Made by a program: the position numbers and the translations under genes. Positions 11,276-23,136 of a stretch of 64,000 nucleotides of DNA are shown in pieces. The notes beneath the pieces were generated by a model. It did no database searches and was not told the DNA's origin. It saw only the letters and a list, made by a program, of their open reading frames with translations. The stretch is from Lophius americanus (Eukaryota > Chordata > Actinopteri > Lophiiformes > Lophiidae). The stretch spans positions 124,001 through 188,000 of the forward strand of contig JBBDHG010000028.1 in assembly GCA_037951165.1 (NCBI GenBank). The letters are read 5' to 3'. How positions within the stretch are numbered: the first letter of the stretch is position 1; every line of letters starts with the position of its first letter.

Positions 11276-11899
11276 ACGTTTTATTGCTGGTTCAATACGT
11301 TATATAAAATTATTTTTAAAACTTGTTTTAACTATATAACATATTTAGATGAATGTAAATCATTTGAAGGGATAAATAACTTTTGAATTATGTTATTTAT
11401 ATAACATTACATAAAACAAAATATAAAACATGTATTTTCCCAATACATTTTTTTTTTTTTAAAGATAGAAAACTAAACACGTTTCTTCTTCTTCTCTACT
11501 GTGACGTGAAAATTTGCGAGCACATCTATTATATATATATATGACAAAGGGTATGAAGAAGGATTATAGACAGAAAAGTTAGTTATGAGTTTACATCACT
11601 GCCCCAGGCTGTAAAATCTATCAAACCCTCCTCCTGACATAAAAAAGGAAACCTGAACATGCACAAAAATACAGTTTTAAATTGTAACTGTATTCACCAA
11701 ACCAGAAAGGTTACATAATGCAAACTGGCCTTGTTGGACCGAACAACCAAACTGCATTAGCAACTGGTTCCAGCTGGACTAGAATCGCCCAGACCTGAGG
11801 ACCACCAACCTTGTTCCGTCACCTCATCATTAAATAATAACCTGAAATAGACCATATTCAGTTGCAGAAAGTTGGTTCATAGGTCCCACCATCGATCGA
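11276..11899. other. No gene seen
   Basis: A very AT-rich segment (11276-11560, with a T12-type run near 11450 and a short AT run near 11530) followed by unique-looking sequence. The latter may be the 5' part of the Tc1-like element that follows. Confidence 0.4.
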
Positions 11900-12270
11900 A
11901 AGCTAATATTCTGTAAAGGTTACAAATCTATTTATAAGGTTCTGGATCTCGACAGATCCACAGTGAGACACAAATAGCGGAGACTTTGAACAATAGTAAG
12001 CCTTCCCTGAAATGGGCCACCTTAGCAAATTCCCCCAAGAACACAATGAGAAGTCTTACATGAACTCACAACGAGTCCAAAGAAAACTGCATGAGAACTG
12101 CAGGTCCCACTCTCCTCAGTAAAGGTTCCATTTTTTGAAAGACAATCTGCAAAAATGGAATCCATTAGAGGGTGTTGAGGGGAGAGAAAGGGAACTGAGC
12201 TTTGTCTAAATTTTGATTATCTACAGAACTTTTATGAGAATATTCTACGAACTATGAGTTCCCTCACCTC
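11900..12270 (+). mobile_element. Tc1/mariner-like transposase fossil
   Basis: In drifting frames the translation gives GYKSIYKVLDLDRSTVRHK (from about 11915), then IPPRTQ (about 12030), LHELTTSPKKTA-ELQVPLSSVKV (about 12055-12130). This follows the order of the DNA-binding region of fish Tc1 transposases: paired-like GYK.IAK..., then ISPRTQRRLV and KNP..TAKELQ. The catalytic DDE part was not seen downstream, and stops interrupt every block. The homology is read by eye. Confidence 0.6.
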
Positions 12271-13804
12271 AATCATTTCATTCACTGTCAAAGGGAGAGA
12301 ACTTTGCAATGCTGCTCTTCTGCATCAGGGAGGAAGATTCAGTTGAATCAAAGTCATCGTAAAAGAATCCACTGGATTTGGATCTTCTCATAACTCCATG
12401 CTTCATCCTCACACTATGGACCTATTGCTGTTGGCAACTGGGATTTTCTTTCTTTCTTTATGTAATTCGGCAAACAGGGAGAAAAACAGAAAAATATAAC
12501 CTTCTTGGTGGAGGCGATAAATATGCAGTCCCACAACTTGACTCTTGATTTCTCAAAGTCTTTACATACTCACTGGTTTACTGCTCACCAGTCGATAAAC
12601 TACAGAGATAGTGATAAAAGGGCAGAAGTGCTTTAGGGAGGTAGGTTTGTATTTTCTACCAATGGTACTTGCAAAGTTAGCTTAGTTTGCTAATTGGTCA
12701 CCAGGGATTTCTCCAGGACAGAATGTGTCTGAAGGTCTCTACTGTTTCTTTGCCAAACGGTACCTTTCCAGGTTTGTTAGTTAATATTAGAATTATTGAT
12801 GTTAACACAATTAGCAGAAATTCTGACATTTCTAAGTCACGATGCCTCGGGTGGTAGTCACATTTATAAAAATATGCCAGGTCCAACTGTGAACGTTAAA
12901 TGGCATGCACCCAGTGTGGTGTTGCTTTTGGTGCTTAGCATTCAAGACCTTCTTCAGAAACCGAGTGTGTGAGTATCATCCAGCAGGAGGGCTCAAGCTG
13001 ATGTGTAGTATTTCTGGCGCAACCTTGACCTGAGATGTGCCTCTACATCTTTTCATTAAATGAAGGCTGATCCAGCTGCAGCTGTCAGTCCCAACCACCA
13101 CAACTATCAACTTATAAGTTCTGCTTTGGGCAGGGGCAGATAGGGGTCAAGCACAGCTGCTGCAGGAGAGCTCACAAAGTGGCTGCTGAGGCTATGTTCA
13201 CATTGCAAACCTTGTTGTTCCATTTAAATTGTTTTGATATCTTGAGGGTGTGCATTCATAATTACTAGCTCTAAGGGTGCTTTTGACGTGGCCTGCATCT
13301 GATTCACCACCAACCAAAACATAATTGGGAGACACCTTATAGTATTCGACCCAAAATTGATTTTTATTGTCTCTGTATTTACAGAAATGCTACAGTGTTG
13401 CCTCTGTATTTGTTAAGCTTTGCCACACTGATAACAATAGCACTCAGTGCATTCATGAATTCAACCCCCCTCATTCATGTAGCATATCCATTAACTTGTA
13501 TGTATCCGCTCTAAAGTGACACAAATCTGATTTTATATGTTTGGATTTATGTGTTCTCACAGCACTGAAAAACAGATTTGTGCCACATTGAGGCCAACAT
13601 TCAGAATTGAGTCACTTCTCCCAGGAATTATGAATGCGGTTGAGGAGTTTAAAATCCGTCATGGTGAATAAAACTAACACTACACATGTTCCTGACTGAG
13701 AGACAGTTTCTTCTCTGTATGGAATGAAACCAAATATAAGGTTTTGGGCACGTTAAGATACTTGGAATAATTAATCAATAAGCAAACACTTATTGCTTAT
13801 TAAT
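12271..13804. other. No gene seen
   Basis: Unique-looking sequence with no domain-bearing frame. A repeat-like block at 13320-13680 (two similar CAAATCTGATTT/CAGATTTGTGCC stretches) could be a MITE, but I could not find its ends. Confidence 0.4.
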
Positions 13805-13935
13805 TTATTTTTTCCTTTATTTAACAAGGAAGACACGTTGAGGTTGAAAAATCTCTATTGTATGAGATAGCTGGCCAAGATATCAGCCAATCATACATTT
13901 TAAAATTCAACAAAATGGGATTATACACAATATAT
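13805..13935 (-). mobile_element. LINE 3'-end repeat, antisense
   Basis: CCTTTATTTAACAAGGAAGA, GTTGAGGTTGAAAAATCTCT and GATAGCTGGCCAAGATATCA are the reverse complement of a common fish LINE terminus whose sense form reads CTTGGCCAG...AGATTTTTAATCTCAA...TTAAATAAAGG. The element's 3' end is at the left. A sense copy of the same end lies 0.5 kb to the right. Confidence 0.65.
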
Positions 13936-14424
13936 CCCCACTTAAACATGGGATATGCACACATGGTGCTATCTCAAGAAAAACAAGCACCTGTCTCCAT
14001 CACTATTTCAACATAATGCCTTTTAACGCATCTGATACGAAGCCTTTGTAAATTGTTCCATGTCCTTTCAATGCATAAAATACCATTTTCCCCTGATCTG
14101 TGTGTTCTAAAAGGACAATAGCTGACTTGATTCAGGAAGTGAAATTTGCGGTATTTTTTATGATAAATCACAACAAAAAAGAACAAGTCCAGATCATACT
14201 TGTGTGTTCTCTGAAAGCACTCGGCAACAGGGCAAGAAAAAAAAGAAGACATTTTAAAGGGTCATAATGATAATGAGAATAAAAAGTGTTCTTCTAAATG
14301 TTATCATCATGTGGAGACATCTGGCTGTGGATGTTTTGACTGATATAGCTGTGTTTGACAAAGACAGACTTTTAGACTTAATTTAATACGTTTTAAATTT
14401 TTAATTCCATTTTTACGTAAACTG

Positions 14425-14540
14425 TCATATGTATGTATTCTGTACGTTTGCACTTTGTGCTGCTGCCTGTCTAAGATTCTTAATCTCAATGACACATTGT
14501 TATGTAAAGGATAAATAAAAAAAATAAAAAAAAAAAACAC
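14425..14540 (+). mobile_element. LINE 3'-end repeat, sense
   Basis: TGCTGCTGCCTGTCTAAGAT, TCTTAATCTCAATGACACAT and AAGGATAAATAAAAAAAATA give the sense form of the terminus seen inverted at 13805-13935, ending in an A-rich tail. The matching ends point outward from a 0.5-kb core. Confidence 0.6.
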
Positions 14541-15499
14541 AATATTATCAATACAACAAACAGCTCACTTGTTTTTTGATCACAGAAGTGCTTACTCACA
14601 TTAATCTTTACACTAATTCCTGTATTTTCTATTCTAAAACTGACTACATTTGCAGTGATATTTTACAGTTTTGACTTAATTGCTGTGATGTATCACAGTA
14701 AAAATATATTTGTGGTGACATTTTACGCTTGTGAATACACAGGCCTAATATATATACTGAATTGTTTTCACATTATTTCTTTGTTATAGTGCTATTTTTA
14801 ATTAGTACGTAGTGCATTCTTGTGAAACAATGACAATGATGTACTGTTCAATTACACAGAAATTTACGGAGCATTTTACAGCAGTTTTTTTTTAAAAAAG
14901 GAAGATGAAGGTGACCACATTCGAACATTAGATATTCACTCATGCACAATCTAAACCTCCATCCATCGTCTCCTTCAGTACCACTGAGGGCAGCCATCCT
15001 TAATGAATCCTTAAGGCTTTTAGCGTAAACTTATGTGTCACAATCCTGTCATGAACTCAGCTGTACTCATCTGAATTTAAAATGTCAGCTGCTGACCTTA
15101 ATAAAACAATGTGGGGCGTGTGAGCCTTCAGGTGCATCATGTGGTGCACATGGTCATATCTGATTTATGATCGAAAAGAGCGGGTGTTTGGAAATATCTT
15201 GGAAGTTTCTTCAATATAATTTAGAGGCAGGTTTTTCTGTCATGCATTTGATATTTTTTTAAGAATATTTTTTTCGTGAGAGAACAGAGATAAATGCATA
15301 TACACATTTTTAGACATACATAGGCAGCAAAAGGATGAAAACAACAATAACGCAAAAAGTACAAATGCTAAAAGCTACTAACAAAAGGCTTGCAGAAGGA
15401 AGAATGTGTGTAAGTGTGTGCACATTATTAAGTTATGTCCAGAGTATTTTTATTAAAAAAAAAGCATCTTGAAGTGGAAAATTTGGGAAAGGTGCGATA
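14541..15499. other. No gene seen; ACAGT-rich patch
   Basis: At 14640-14740 the words CAGTGATATTTTACAGTT, ATCACAGTAAAAATATA and GTGACATTTTAC repeat loosely and resemble the TACAGTAA-rich block at 32025-32290. The rest has no recognised content. Confidence 0.4.
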
Positions 15500-15830
15500 T
15501 ACAAAAGATAGCCCTGATGGAGTCTATGCTTATGTGCCAAAGTTGGACTACATCAGAGCAATGCTTGAGAAATTATGGCCCGAAAACTTTGAGAGATAAA
15601 GCTCCCATGGTGTCAAAATTATATAACTGACCTTTCCCTAAATCAATACATTTATTTCCTCGCACTAGGGTCGATGGGGGTATACAATTTTAAAATGATC
15701 TATGCAATAGTTTTAAGAGTTATCGGGCAAACATACCTTACGATATAGTAAAACTAACTTTCTTGCTGCATGATGATGCATGATGATGATTCCACAATAA
15801 CCTTGACTTTTTGGCGATACAATACAATAA
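15500..15830 (+). repeat. Family X dispersed repeat, sense copy
   Basis: Carries, in order, GTGCCAAAGTTGGACTACAT, GAGAAATTATGGCCCGAAAA, GATAAAGCTCCCATGGTGTC, TATATAACTGACCTTTCCCT, TTATTTCCTCGCACTAGGGT, AAAATGATCTATGCAATAGT and TTATCGGGCAAACATA, then a replaced GC-rich module, and GATGATTCCACAATAACCTT with GACTTTTTGGCGATA. It defines the order of the right half of the family. Confidence 0.8.
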
Positions 15831-15864
15831 TAATTATTGTATAAGTAGTAATTGTTGCTTAAGG

Positions 15865-16185
15865 CAAATGATACAAGTTGCTGAACTTAGCTTCCTTCGT
15901 AGGTTGGCTAGACATTGGGAAGGAGCTCGGAGTGGAACTGCTTTTCGTGTCGACTGGAGTCAGATAAGGTGAATTGGGCACATGATGAGGATACCTTCAG
16001 AGCGACTCCCATTTGAGGGTCACCAGATAGAACCATATTATGTATTTTACTGGCCTGGGAATGCCTCAGGATGCCTCAGTATGAACTGGAGAGTCTTGCT
16101 CAGGAGACGGACGTCTAGGAATATCTTTGTTTGCCTGCCACCACTGCGATCTGACTCCAGCTAAGCGGAAGACAATGGAATAGAA
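15865..16185 (+). mobile_element. Rex3-like LINE, 3' fragment
   Basis: GATACAAGTTGCTGAACTTA, TTCCTTCGTAGGTTGGCTAG, GAGCTCGGAGTGGAACTGCT, TTTTACTGGCCTGGGAATGC, GAACTGGAGAGTCTTGCTCA and GACTCCAGCTAAGCGGAAGA follow the Rex3 C-terminal and 3' UTR order. It starts some 35 bp after the X copy that ends near 15830. Confidence 0.8.
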
Positions 16186-17599
16186 CCATAATAATTTAAT
16201 TAATAGAAATACTAATTAATATGATAACAAAAATGGTTATTAAGTCAGGGTAGGTTGCTCATCTGGGATCAGGTCACTGCTAGAGGTTGCCAGATTGATT
16301 CAGCAGTTTCTAAGGTCTAAGCTGTGGTCATGTCTTATGAAACCTGAAGTCATTTTGTGATTTTCGTGGTATTTTTTGAGCCTAATTGTATATATTTCAA
16401 TCTTTGGGTCCCCACAAATCCTCACAGGAGGGGGTCTACTAATTTGGACACTTGGGCCCGTCATGACTTCCGCAATTATCATGCCTAAAATATTTAAATG
16501 AGCGATGATAATCAGCAGAAGATTGACGAGGAGAAAATGTTTCCTTTTGGCAAAACACTCCACATTTTGCAGTTATGTTTAATCAGATAAAACAAAGAAG
16601 AGGAAATATGTTGATGATAAGATGAGAGAACCTGAAGTAGTTTTTGTAGTGCAAGATTTTCTGGTTCACAGATGAAATGTTCTCCTAACTTCCAGTTAGC
16701 ATTTAAGCTTATAAAGGGTGATGATGTTTCAAAAATATTTATTTACAAAATTAGATTAGCCCTGTGTGGTTTACTCCTCACAGCCAATTACAGATTTCAA
16801 AGGATTGCTTTGTTCATTTTGAGTAGAAATTGAGAATATTCTTTGAACAGTTTTTTGTAGCTCGTCATTGTGTTGTTCTGAACATGTGAGCTGATGTTAC
16901 TGAATCTTCTACAAAGTGGATTCTGCACTTCCACGCAAGAATAAACTTGGATGTTAGAAAGCTTTTTGAGAGTAGGCTTTAACTTTTTCTTAAATAAATA
17001 ACTCACTGGACTCTGGTGACATCTATTCATGCAAGATAATTTTGGTTTGTTTTACCTCCTGGGGTTTAAAGAAGTCTGCTTTGGAAAGCTCTGCCTAAAC
17101 ATTAGCACAGCTGAGGTGGGTGGAGTTTGTGATGCCTTCAATTGAAATTAACACATTTAAATAAAGCATTTCTTCTAAAGAAGTTCCTCTGTGCCGATAC
17201 AGAAAACATGTCACCTGTTTATATATGAACCATGCATGCATCTTTTTGGAAAGAGGGAAGAAAAATAGAAAGTGGATCAATCCAAATCTATCGTTATACA
17301 AAAACTTTTTTGCAAATGTGATGAGGGCGCCCTCATCAAAAAATAGTCTTTCACAAAGCATTACTGTAAAATATTATCTTATTTTCTAACAGACTATCGG
17401 GTTATTTATTAAGCTGTAGAGATGCTGACAGGGGGATTTTGTTGACTTTGGACCACAATAATAAGAACATGAGCTCATGTTATAACAGCCAAATTCTCTC
17501 TAATGCCCTCAGGCCAACAATGTGCCCACGAGGAGAACAGTCACATTTAATGACCGTTAATGAAGGATGTCTTTTACTAACTTATTTATACACTATGTA
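16186..17599. other. No gene seen
   Basis: AT-rich sequence with several antisense frames of 77-88 codons that lack a recognisable motif. No repeat family recognised. Confidence 0.4.
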
Positions 17600-18005
17600 A
17601 CTGAAAATCTATTTCAAGGATCATTTTCAAATTGCATACCATCATAGCACTTAGTGAGAGGAAGAACTGGGTTGATTTTGTGAAAAGTCAGTTTTATTTT
17701 TCGGCCAGAAGTTCGAGCTTTATCTCAAAAAGTTTTCATCCTAAAATGCTTTCATCATTCGGTATGATTTTTTCCAAATTGGTGTATTTAGCAGTTTGAG
17801 TATAGCAGTATTAGTATTTTATCACTTTGAGATTTGATCCAAATGTAAAGTGCATTATAAATTAAATGTATGTATCTATCTTGTATATATCTATTTAATT
17901 CTAAAAGTTAATATTTCACTCACTTTGTGAGCTGTTATTTTGACATAACAGTACGTTTAATTTGAGGGGTTCAATGATGGGATTAAGGCAACAAACTAGG
18001 ACTGT
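17600..18005 (-). repeat. Family X dispersed repeat, antisense copy with an insertion
   Basis: GATCATTTTCAAATTGCATA, GAGAGGAAGAACTGGGTTGA, TTTATCTCAAAAAGTTTTCA, TTTTTTCCAAATTGGTGTAT, TAATATTTCACTCACTTTGT and GGGGTTCAATGATGGGATTA occur in the same order as in the copy at 4600-5035. Between the CCAAATTGGTGTAT box and the ATCTATTTAATTCTAAAAGT box lies a retroelement tail (17815-17880). Confidence 0.75.
17815..17880 (+). mobile_element. LINE/SINE 3' tail fragment inserted in an X copy
   Basis: TATCACTTTGAGATTTGATC, CAAATGTAAAGTGCATTATA and AATTAAATGTATG nearly repeat the tail nested in the MITE at 8297-8379, though the (ATT)n run is lost here. It interrupts the box order of family X, so it arrived after X. 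Confidence 0.6.
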
Positions 18006-18294
18006 GCTGTAATTTAGTGTAAATTGTTTACTCATACTGTCCCATCCCTGTTTGTCCGTCAAATCTGCCATTTTACTATATCTTGCTGTATTTTGAGGTT
18101 GTATTTATAGACTGAGTAAATTTCAAATATATTGACCGTCTGGGATCAACAGTTATCTGAGCCAAAATGAACTAAACTCAAGTGTGATGTTATCTGATGC
18201 GCACTCTTTCAAGTTTTTCTACTAAGCTAAACTGACATCTTCCAAGTTTCTCATCCTAAACTGTGTCCGATATTCAAACTAAATCTAAGCCTGT

Positions 18295-19035
18295 TTAACC
18301 AAATGTAGGCAATCCAAAAGTGCATAGGTAATTCGCCGGGGAACATGTAATCCTTCAGTGGAAAGGTAATCCACCAGTGCACAAGTAATCCACAAGCACA
18401 CAGGTAATCCACCAGTGCACAAGTTATCCACCAGCACACAGGTAATCCACCAGAACACAGGTAACCCACCAGTACACGGGTAATCCAGCAGTGCACAAGT
18501 AATCCACCAGTGCATAGGTAATCCACTAGTGCACAAGTAATCCACCAGTGCTCAGGTAATCCACAGATACAGATGGCACAGGTAATCCAGCGGGAACATC
18601 TAATCAACCAGGGAAAATGTAATTCACCAGTGCACAGGTAATCCACCAGGGAACGTGTAATCCACCAGTGCACAAGTTATCCATCAGGGAACAGGTGATC
18701 TACCTGGTGACAGATAATCCACCCATGTACAAGTAATCCAGCAGTGCACAGGTAATCCATCCGTGCGAAAGTAATCCAACAGTGCACATATAATCTACCA
18801 GTGCACAAGTAATCCACAAGTGCACAGGCGATCCACCAGTGCACAAGTAATCCACCAGTGCACAGGCGATCCACCAGTGCCCAAGTAATCCATCAATGCA
18901 CAAGTAATCCAGAAGTGCACAGGTAATCCACCAGGGAACATGTAATCGTCCACTGCACAAGTAATCCACCATGGAAAATGTAATCCACCAGTGCACTGTT
19001 AATTCACCAGGGAATATATAATCTAACAGAGTACA
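18295..19035. repeat. Minisatellite, 19-bp unit, about 37 copies
   Basis: The unit is GTAATCCACCAGTGCACAA. Successive GTAATCC words start at 18366, 18385 and 18404, so the period is 19 bp. Two variants occur: the common CAGTGCACAAG/CAGTGCACAGG type and a CAGGGAACATG type found mainly near 18330, 18590-18690 and 18935-19010. On the minus strand long frames stay open (up to 140 codons of WWITCALVDYLCTGG-type repeats) because the unit has no stop in those phases. That is a by-product of the repeat, not evidence of a protein. Confidence 0.97.
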
Positions 19036-19875
19036 GATTGCACAAGACGACCTTCAAATCAGACGTCCAAGATTGCTGTCATCCATGAGCTGAAGCTCCA
19101 TGTGAATTTTGATACTATATTTGTTACAGTAAAAAACAATTTCAAATTGTACATAAATATAAATATTTGATATGTTGACGAAATATATAAACTGTTAAAA
19201 TTAACTTTTCTATCATATAGTAATACCATGCTAAAATAGTTTGTATCAAATTTGATACAGCAAGTATACAAACTAATGTTTCAATTAAATCAGTAAATCA
19301 TAAATGAACTGTAAATTGATAAAAATGGTGAGGGGTGGTCACGGCCCATGTTGGTCACATGTTGTGTTTGGGTTCTGAGATTGTTACAAACATTAATGAT
19401 GGGAGGTTATGCTCTACCATTCTTTAAAGCACTTAGATATTATCACGGCAGAAACACGAACTATAGCTGAAGATGAAGATCATGTGGTTACTTCTGTCCG
19501 ATTTTCCTACAGCTGTATGGTGATTCCAAAGGCCCGCCTCCCATAAGAAAAATAACTGGACAGGTGATGGAACACGTCTAAGTGTTGTTCTTCCACCCTT
19601 CAAACTTCCTTGACTTCTTATTCTCCCTCCCTGAACTAACGTGTCTGTCTCTCAGGAAACGGTACACCTTGTTAAATATTGATTACTTGTGAGACGGAGG
19701 AGGAGGGGATGGTGATGGTGGGCTTAAGGGAGTCACAGAGTGACAAGGAGAGAAAGAGATAGATGGTTAGCCTGCAGCCAACAAAGTAAGGAGAAGCCGT
19801 CTGGGCCTAGCCACAGATGTTTGCAACAGAGCATAATGCAACAGCGCTCTACAGGTCACACACAGACATACACGC
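19036..19875. other. No gene seen
   Basis: An AT-rich part (19036-19320) and then more balanced unique sequence. No domain-bearing frame. Confidence 0.4.
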
Positions 19876-19899
19876 GCACACACACACACACACACACAC
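19876..19899 (+). repeat. (CA)12 microsatellite
   Basis: Pure CA run at the end of a longer interrupted CA tract starting about 19858. Confidence 0.95.
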
Positions 19900-20033
19900 G
19901 CATGGCTGCAGCCGCCAAACAGTGTGAGTGCAATAGTGAATCAGTCTCTTTCACATTACGTTATAATTGGCAGGAGGCTGGACGAGCCTATCACTTATCT
20001 TGTCGCTGAGCAATTGTTGTGGGTAATGGAAGT

Positions 20034-20064
20034 TGTGTGTGTGTGTGTGTGGGTGTGTGTGAGC
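20034..20064 (+). repeat. (TG)n microsatellite
   Basis: TG run broken by one GG. It lies 135 bp from the CA run at 19876 and in inverted relation to it. More TG/GT-rich sequence continues to 20158. Confidence 0.93.
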
Positions 20065-20158
20065 ATATGTGCATCTGTGTGAAAGAGAGAGAGTATTTGT
20101 GTTTTGGGTTGATGTCAGTGTGTGCGCGTGCCTGTGTGTGTCTTTGTGTGTGTGTCAC

Positions 20159-21970
20159 TCCGGGCAGCAGATGGAGCTCCATCTAATTGGGTGGAGATCA
20201 GTGGGGGAGTTTGGAGCAGACTGACCCAGGGATGGGCTGCCGCTCCTGGGCTTGGCTTGCTCCCTCCCCTGGCTCCACGACTGGTTCTCTGGCTGCTGAT
20301 AGCTACCAGGCTGCTTTCCATCACTTCATCTGCCCATCCATCCGTAGACAACCCTGTCCGACCGGTATCTCAGGCGGCTAGCTTATTTGCTCATTTGCTT
20401 CTCTGCAGCCACAAATTGTTGTTGTTGCACTCCAACTTAATTGTTTTTTCGTTTCTACCTTCTCTGTTTCACAGAAAACTAAGAGCCCATTGTATACAGG
20501 TCATATCCCAAGATACAATGTATAGTATCTAATACATCCTATATTATGTTTACACGCTATGTTTACTGTTCTGGATTCATCTCTCTTATAATGTTTATCT
20601 GTGTATTACTATCCATACTCCTATTTCACTGTGTGTGTTCATTTTTAAGTGAATTTCTTTAACATCTTTCATTCTCACTTGGGATGATCACTGATGTTTT
20701 CTATTCAGTTTGACACTTTAATATTCCCACCCTCTTGATTTTGGCAAAACATATGAGATGAGGTTTGGTTAGACTCAACATGAAATACTCAATCAGAAGT
20801 ATAGTGTAAAGAAAGACAACACTGTAAGAAATAAAATATCACACTCACTTAGCTATGTCAACCAATACTAAAAACTTTTGTTGAATAAATGGAAAAAAAG
20901 TTTTAGAACGGAATCATAACTCCCTGCTGTTATGCAATTTCCATCAAACATCTTAATAAAGTGCTACATCAGACTGTTATGATGAAGTTAACGAATAAAG
21001 GTTTGTTCCATTTTAACACAAATTTTGGATGCGATAAACACAGTTACGTTGAAATTTAACAAAAATTTTGTATGACATCAAAACCTTTCATTAAATTAAT
21101 ATGATCATACTCTGTGGTTTAAATTCCTAAAATTGCAACTGTTCAGTTATTTGAACAGAAGAAAATATATGGAATGTCAACATCCATGTTTAATTTACTA
21201 ATCATGATCATGTTGCATGTAATTCACACTGTAAAGTTGAATTTAATAAACAAAAGTATGTCCCATTCACCGAACGCAATGATGTAATTCCACATGTTTT
21301 ACATTAATACAATGAAACTCCTTTGTTTTAATTGTTGAAGATGCTACTATATAATTGTCTATTTATAGAGGGTGTTTTTGTGAAACTGAACTACGTATTA
21401 TATTAATATAATATATATGCAGTATTTCAATGAGTAAAATATTTTTTTCAACCTCTGGTAGTGTCATTCACATGAATACATATTCATATCCACGTATTCT
21501 GTTGTGTAGAACACAAGATGAGAAAAAACAAAGAGGATAGAAATAACGCTGATATCACAAATATTCTCTGACATGCATCGATGGAACCACAAGGAATCAA
21601 CCATTCTTTCTCGTATTGTCTCAGTCATTATAATTTGAATAATGCAGGAGTTTGAATTTTGTAGCAGCACAGAACCAGAATTTCTAAACTTTCCACCATG
21701 GCCTCCCCTTAAAATAAACATTATTTTTATGATTTAATTCAAGTTTTAAGTAATGATTTTATTTAATTTAATAAGACAAAAACATTATCAAATACCTAAA
21801 AAAAAATTGAAGAAATCACAAAGAGGTCAAATACTTTTTCAAAGCAACTGAAAGTAAGTCTTTCTCAACTGATGAGGAAGACTTAACAAGGAGTTTCCTC
21901 AAGCTTCACTTCACAACGTGACATTCTCCCACATAATAGCCACGATGGTCAACGATAAAATATAAATTTA
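20159..21970. other. No gene seen; GC-richer block then AT-rich block
   Basis: 20160-20400 is more GC-rich than its surroundings and holds overlapping open frames (up to 136 codons on the plus strand), but the frame starts in the GT repeat and no domain is visible. 20820-21450 is AT-rich, with repeated AAACTTTTGTT/AAATTTTGTATG-like words that may be an old MITE. Confidence 0.4.
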
Positions 21971-21998
21971 TCGCCACCTCAGCATTGAGAGGTGGCGA
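21971..21998. repeat. Perfect 10-bp inverted repeat beside a CA microsatellite
   Basis: TCGCCACCTC (21971-21980), an 8-base loop and GAGGTGGCGA (21989-21998). It lies 5 bp from the CA run. Confidence 0.85.
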
Positions 21999-22001
21999 GG
22001 C

Positions 22002-22003
<2 letters not shown>

Positions 22004-22071
<68 letters not shown>

Positions 22072-22088
22072 CACATACACACACACAC
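22004..22088 (+). repeat. (CA)n microsatellite
   Basis: Pure CA from 22004 to about 22064, then interrupted CA to 22088. Confidence 0.97.
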
Positions 22089-23136
22089 TTTATGATTAAA
22101 TCATCGGAATTATTCAACCCTGGCATTTTTAACTCAAGCTTCAGCCCAACCCCCTCGCTAAAAAAGACAGGTTCAGGAATTTTAGGAGGATGTGTGTGCA
22201 GAGGTGATGCGTCGCTCCACGCTCGCGTACGTCTGAGTACTCTGTTATTATTTGATGGCACCCAGTGGGCATGTTTCTATTATTCATGTAATGCCAAAGG
22301 GAGTATTCAACATTGGGCCAAGGCCGTGGCAAAAGCATGCTTGAACCCTTCATTATGTCTGCAGGCTAATGTGTGTGTGTGTGTGTGCATGTCTATTCCT
22401 GTGTTTTACTCCAGAAGAGACTAATTTCCTGCAACGGCCGGTACAGAGCTTGTCACAGTGTCACTTGTAGAAAATTACAGAGTGCAAGAGAGCAGCTGGG
22501 GAAATACTTGTTGTGATTGTCTGTGTGTGTGTGTGAGTGTGTGTGTGATTGCTGTATGACTTTTCCTCCCGTTAATTGCGAGGGATTCAAACCCACTCTG
22601 ACTGCCTCGGTCTGTCTTTCTTCAGCGGTCTTCCAACTGCGCTATGAACATATAAGCATGATACGAAAAAAGAATGATATTTCATCTGATGTTTTCTCTT
22701 CAGACGCCGGGACTTCGAATTCATCTTAGAGACAAACATTGCTTCATGTTTTCATAAGATTAACTCAGCAGGGTGGAATGCCACTGTAAGATCACATAAA
22801 GGCTGACGGATTTGATTTGACTGAAAAAAAGCACAAGCGTATACAAGCATGCTGAAAAACACTTCCATCTTAATGAATGAACTCATGTGGAATACGTCTT
22901 TATAATATTCCACATCTAACCCAATAAGTCCGAAGATGCTCATCCTGCTGTCTTCCTCATGCAAGTCTCTTATACATTAAACATTCACATGTCTTCACTA
23001 ACACGGTGTGATGTGAATGTAACTGTGTTCCTTAATATAACACCAGGGGGAAATAAAGGCACATTTCAAATTTTAACAATGTAATTTCTATTCCTCTGCA
23101 GAAAAGATGGTAATTCCTATGACTATGGATGACCTG
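22089..23136. other. No gene seen; possibly unique conserved-type sequence
   Basis: 22090-22360 is non-repetitive and of balanced composition (words such as TTATTTGATGGCACCCAGTG and TGGGCATGTTTCTATTATTC). Short GT runs lie at about 22371-22387 and 22521-22549. No open frame with a domain. A conserved non-coding element is possible but cannot be shown from one sequence. Confidence 0.35.

Noticed and set aside
18251..18996. Antisense open frames of 86-140 codons with WWITCALVDYLCTGG repeats, as a possible repeat protein
   Set aside because: They are the 19-bp minisatellite read in stop-free phases. No gene context, and the frames end where the array ends.
18295..19035. CRISPR-like array
   Set aside because: The units are directly adjacent 19-bp tandem repeats without unique spacers, in a vertebrate-type genome.
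20122..20532. 136-codon frame in a GC-richer block as a secreted protein
   Set aside because: The hydrophobic start is encoded by the GT microsatellite and the rest has no domain or conserved pattern.
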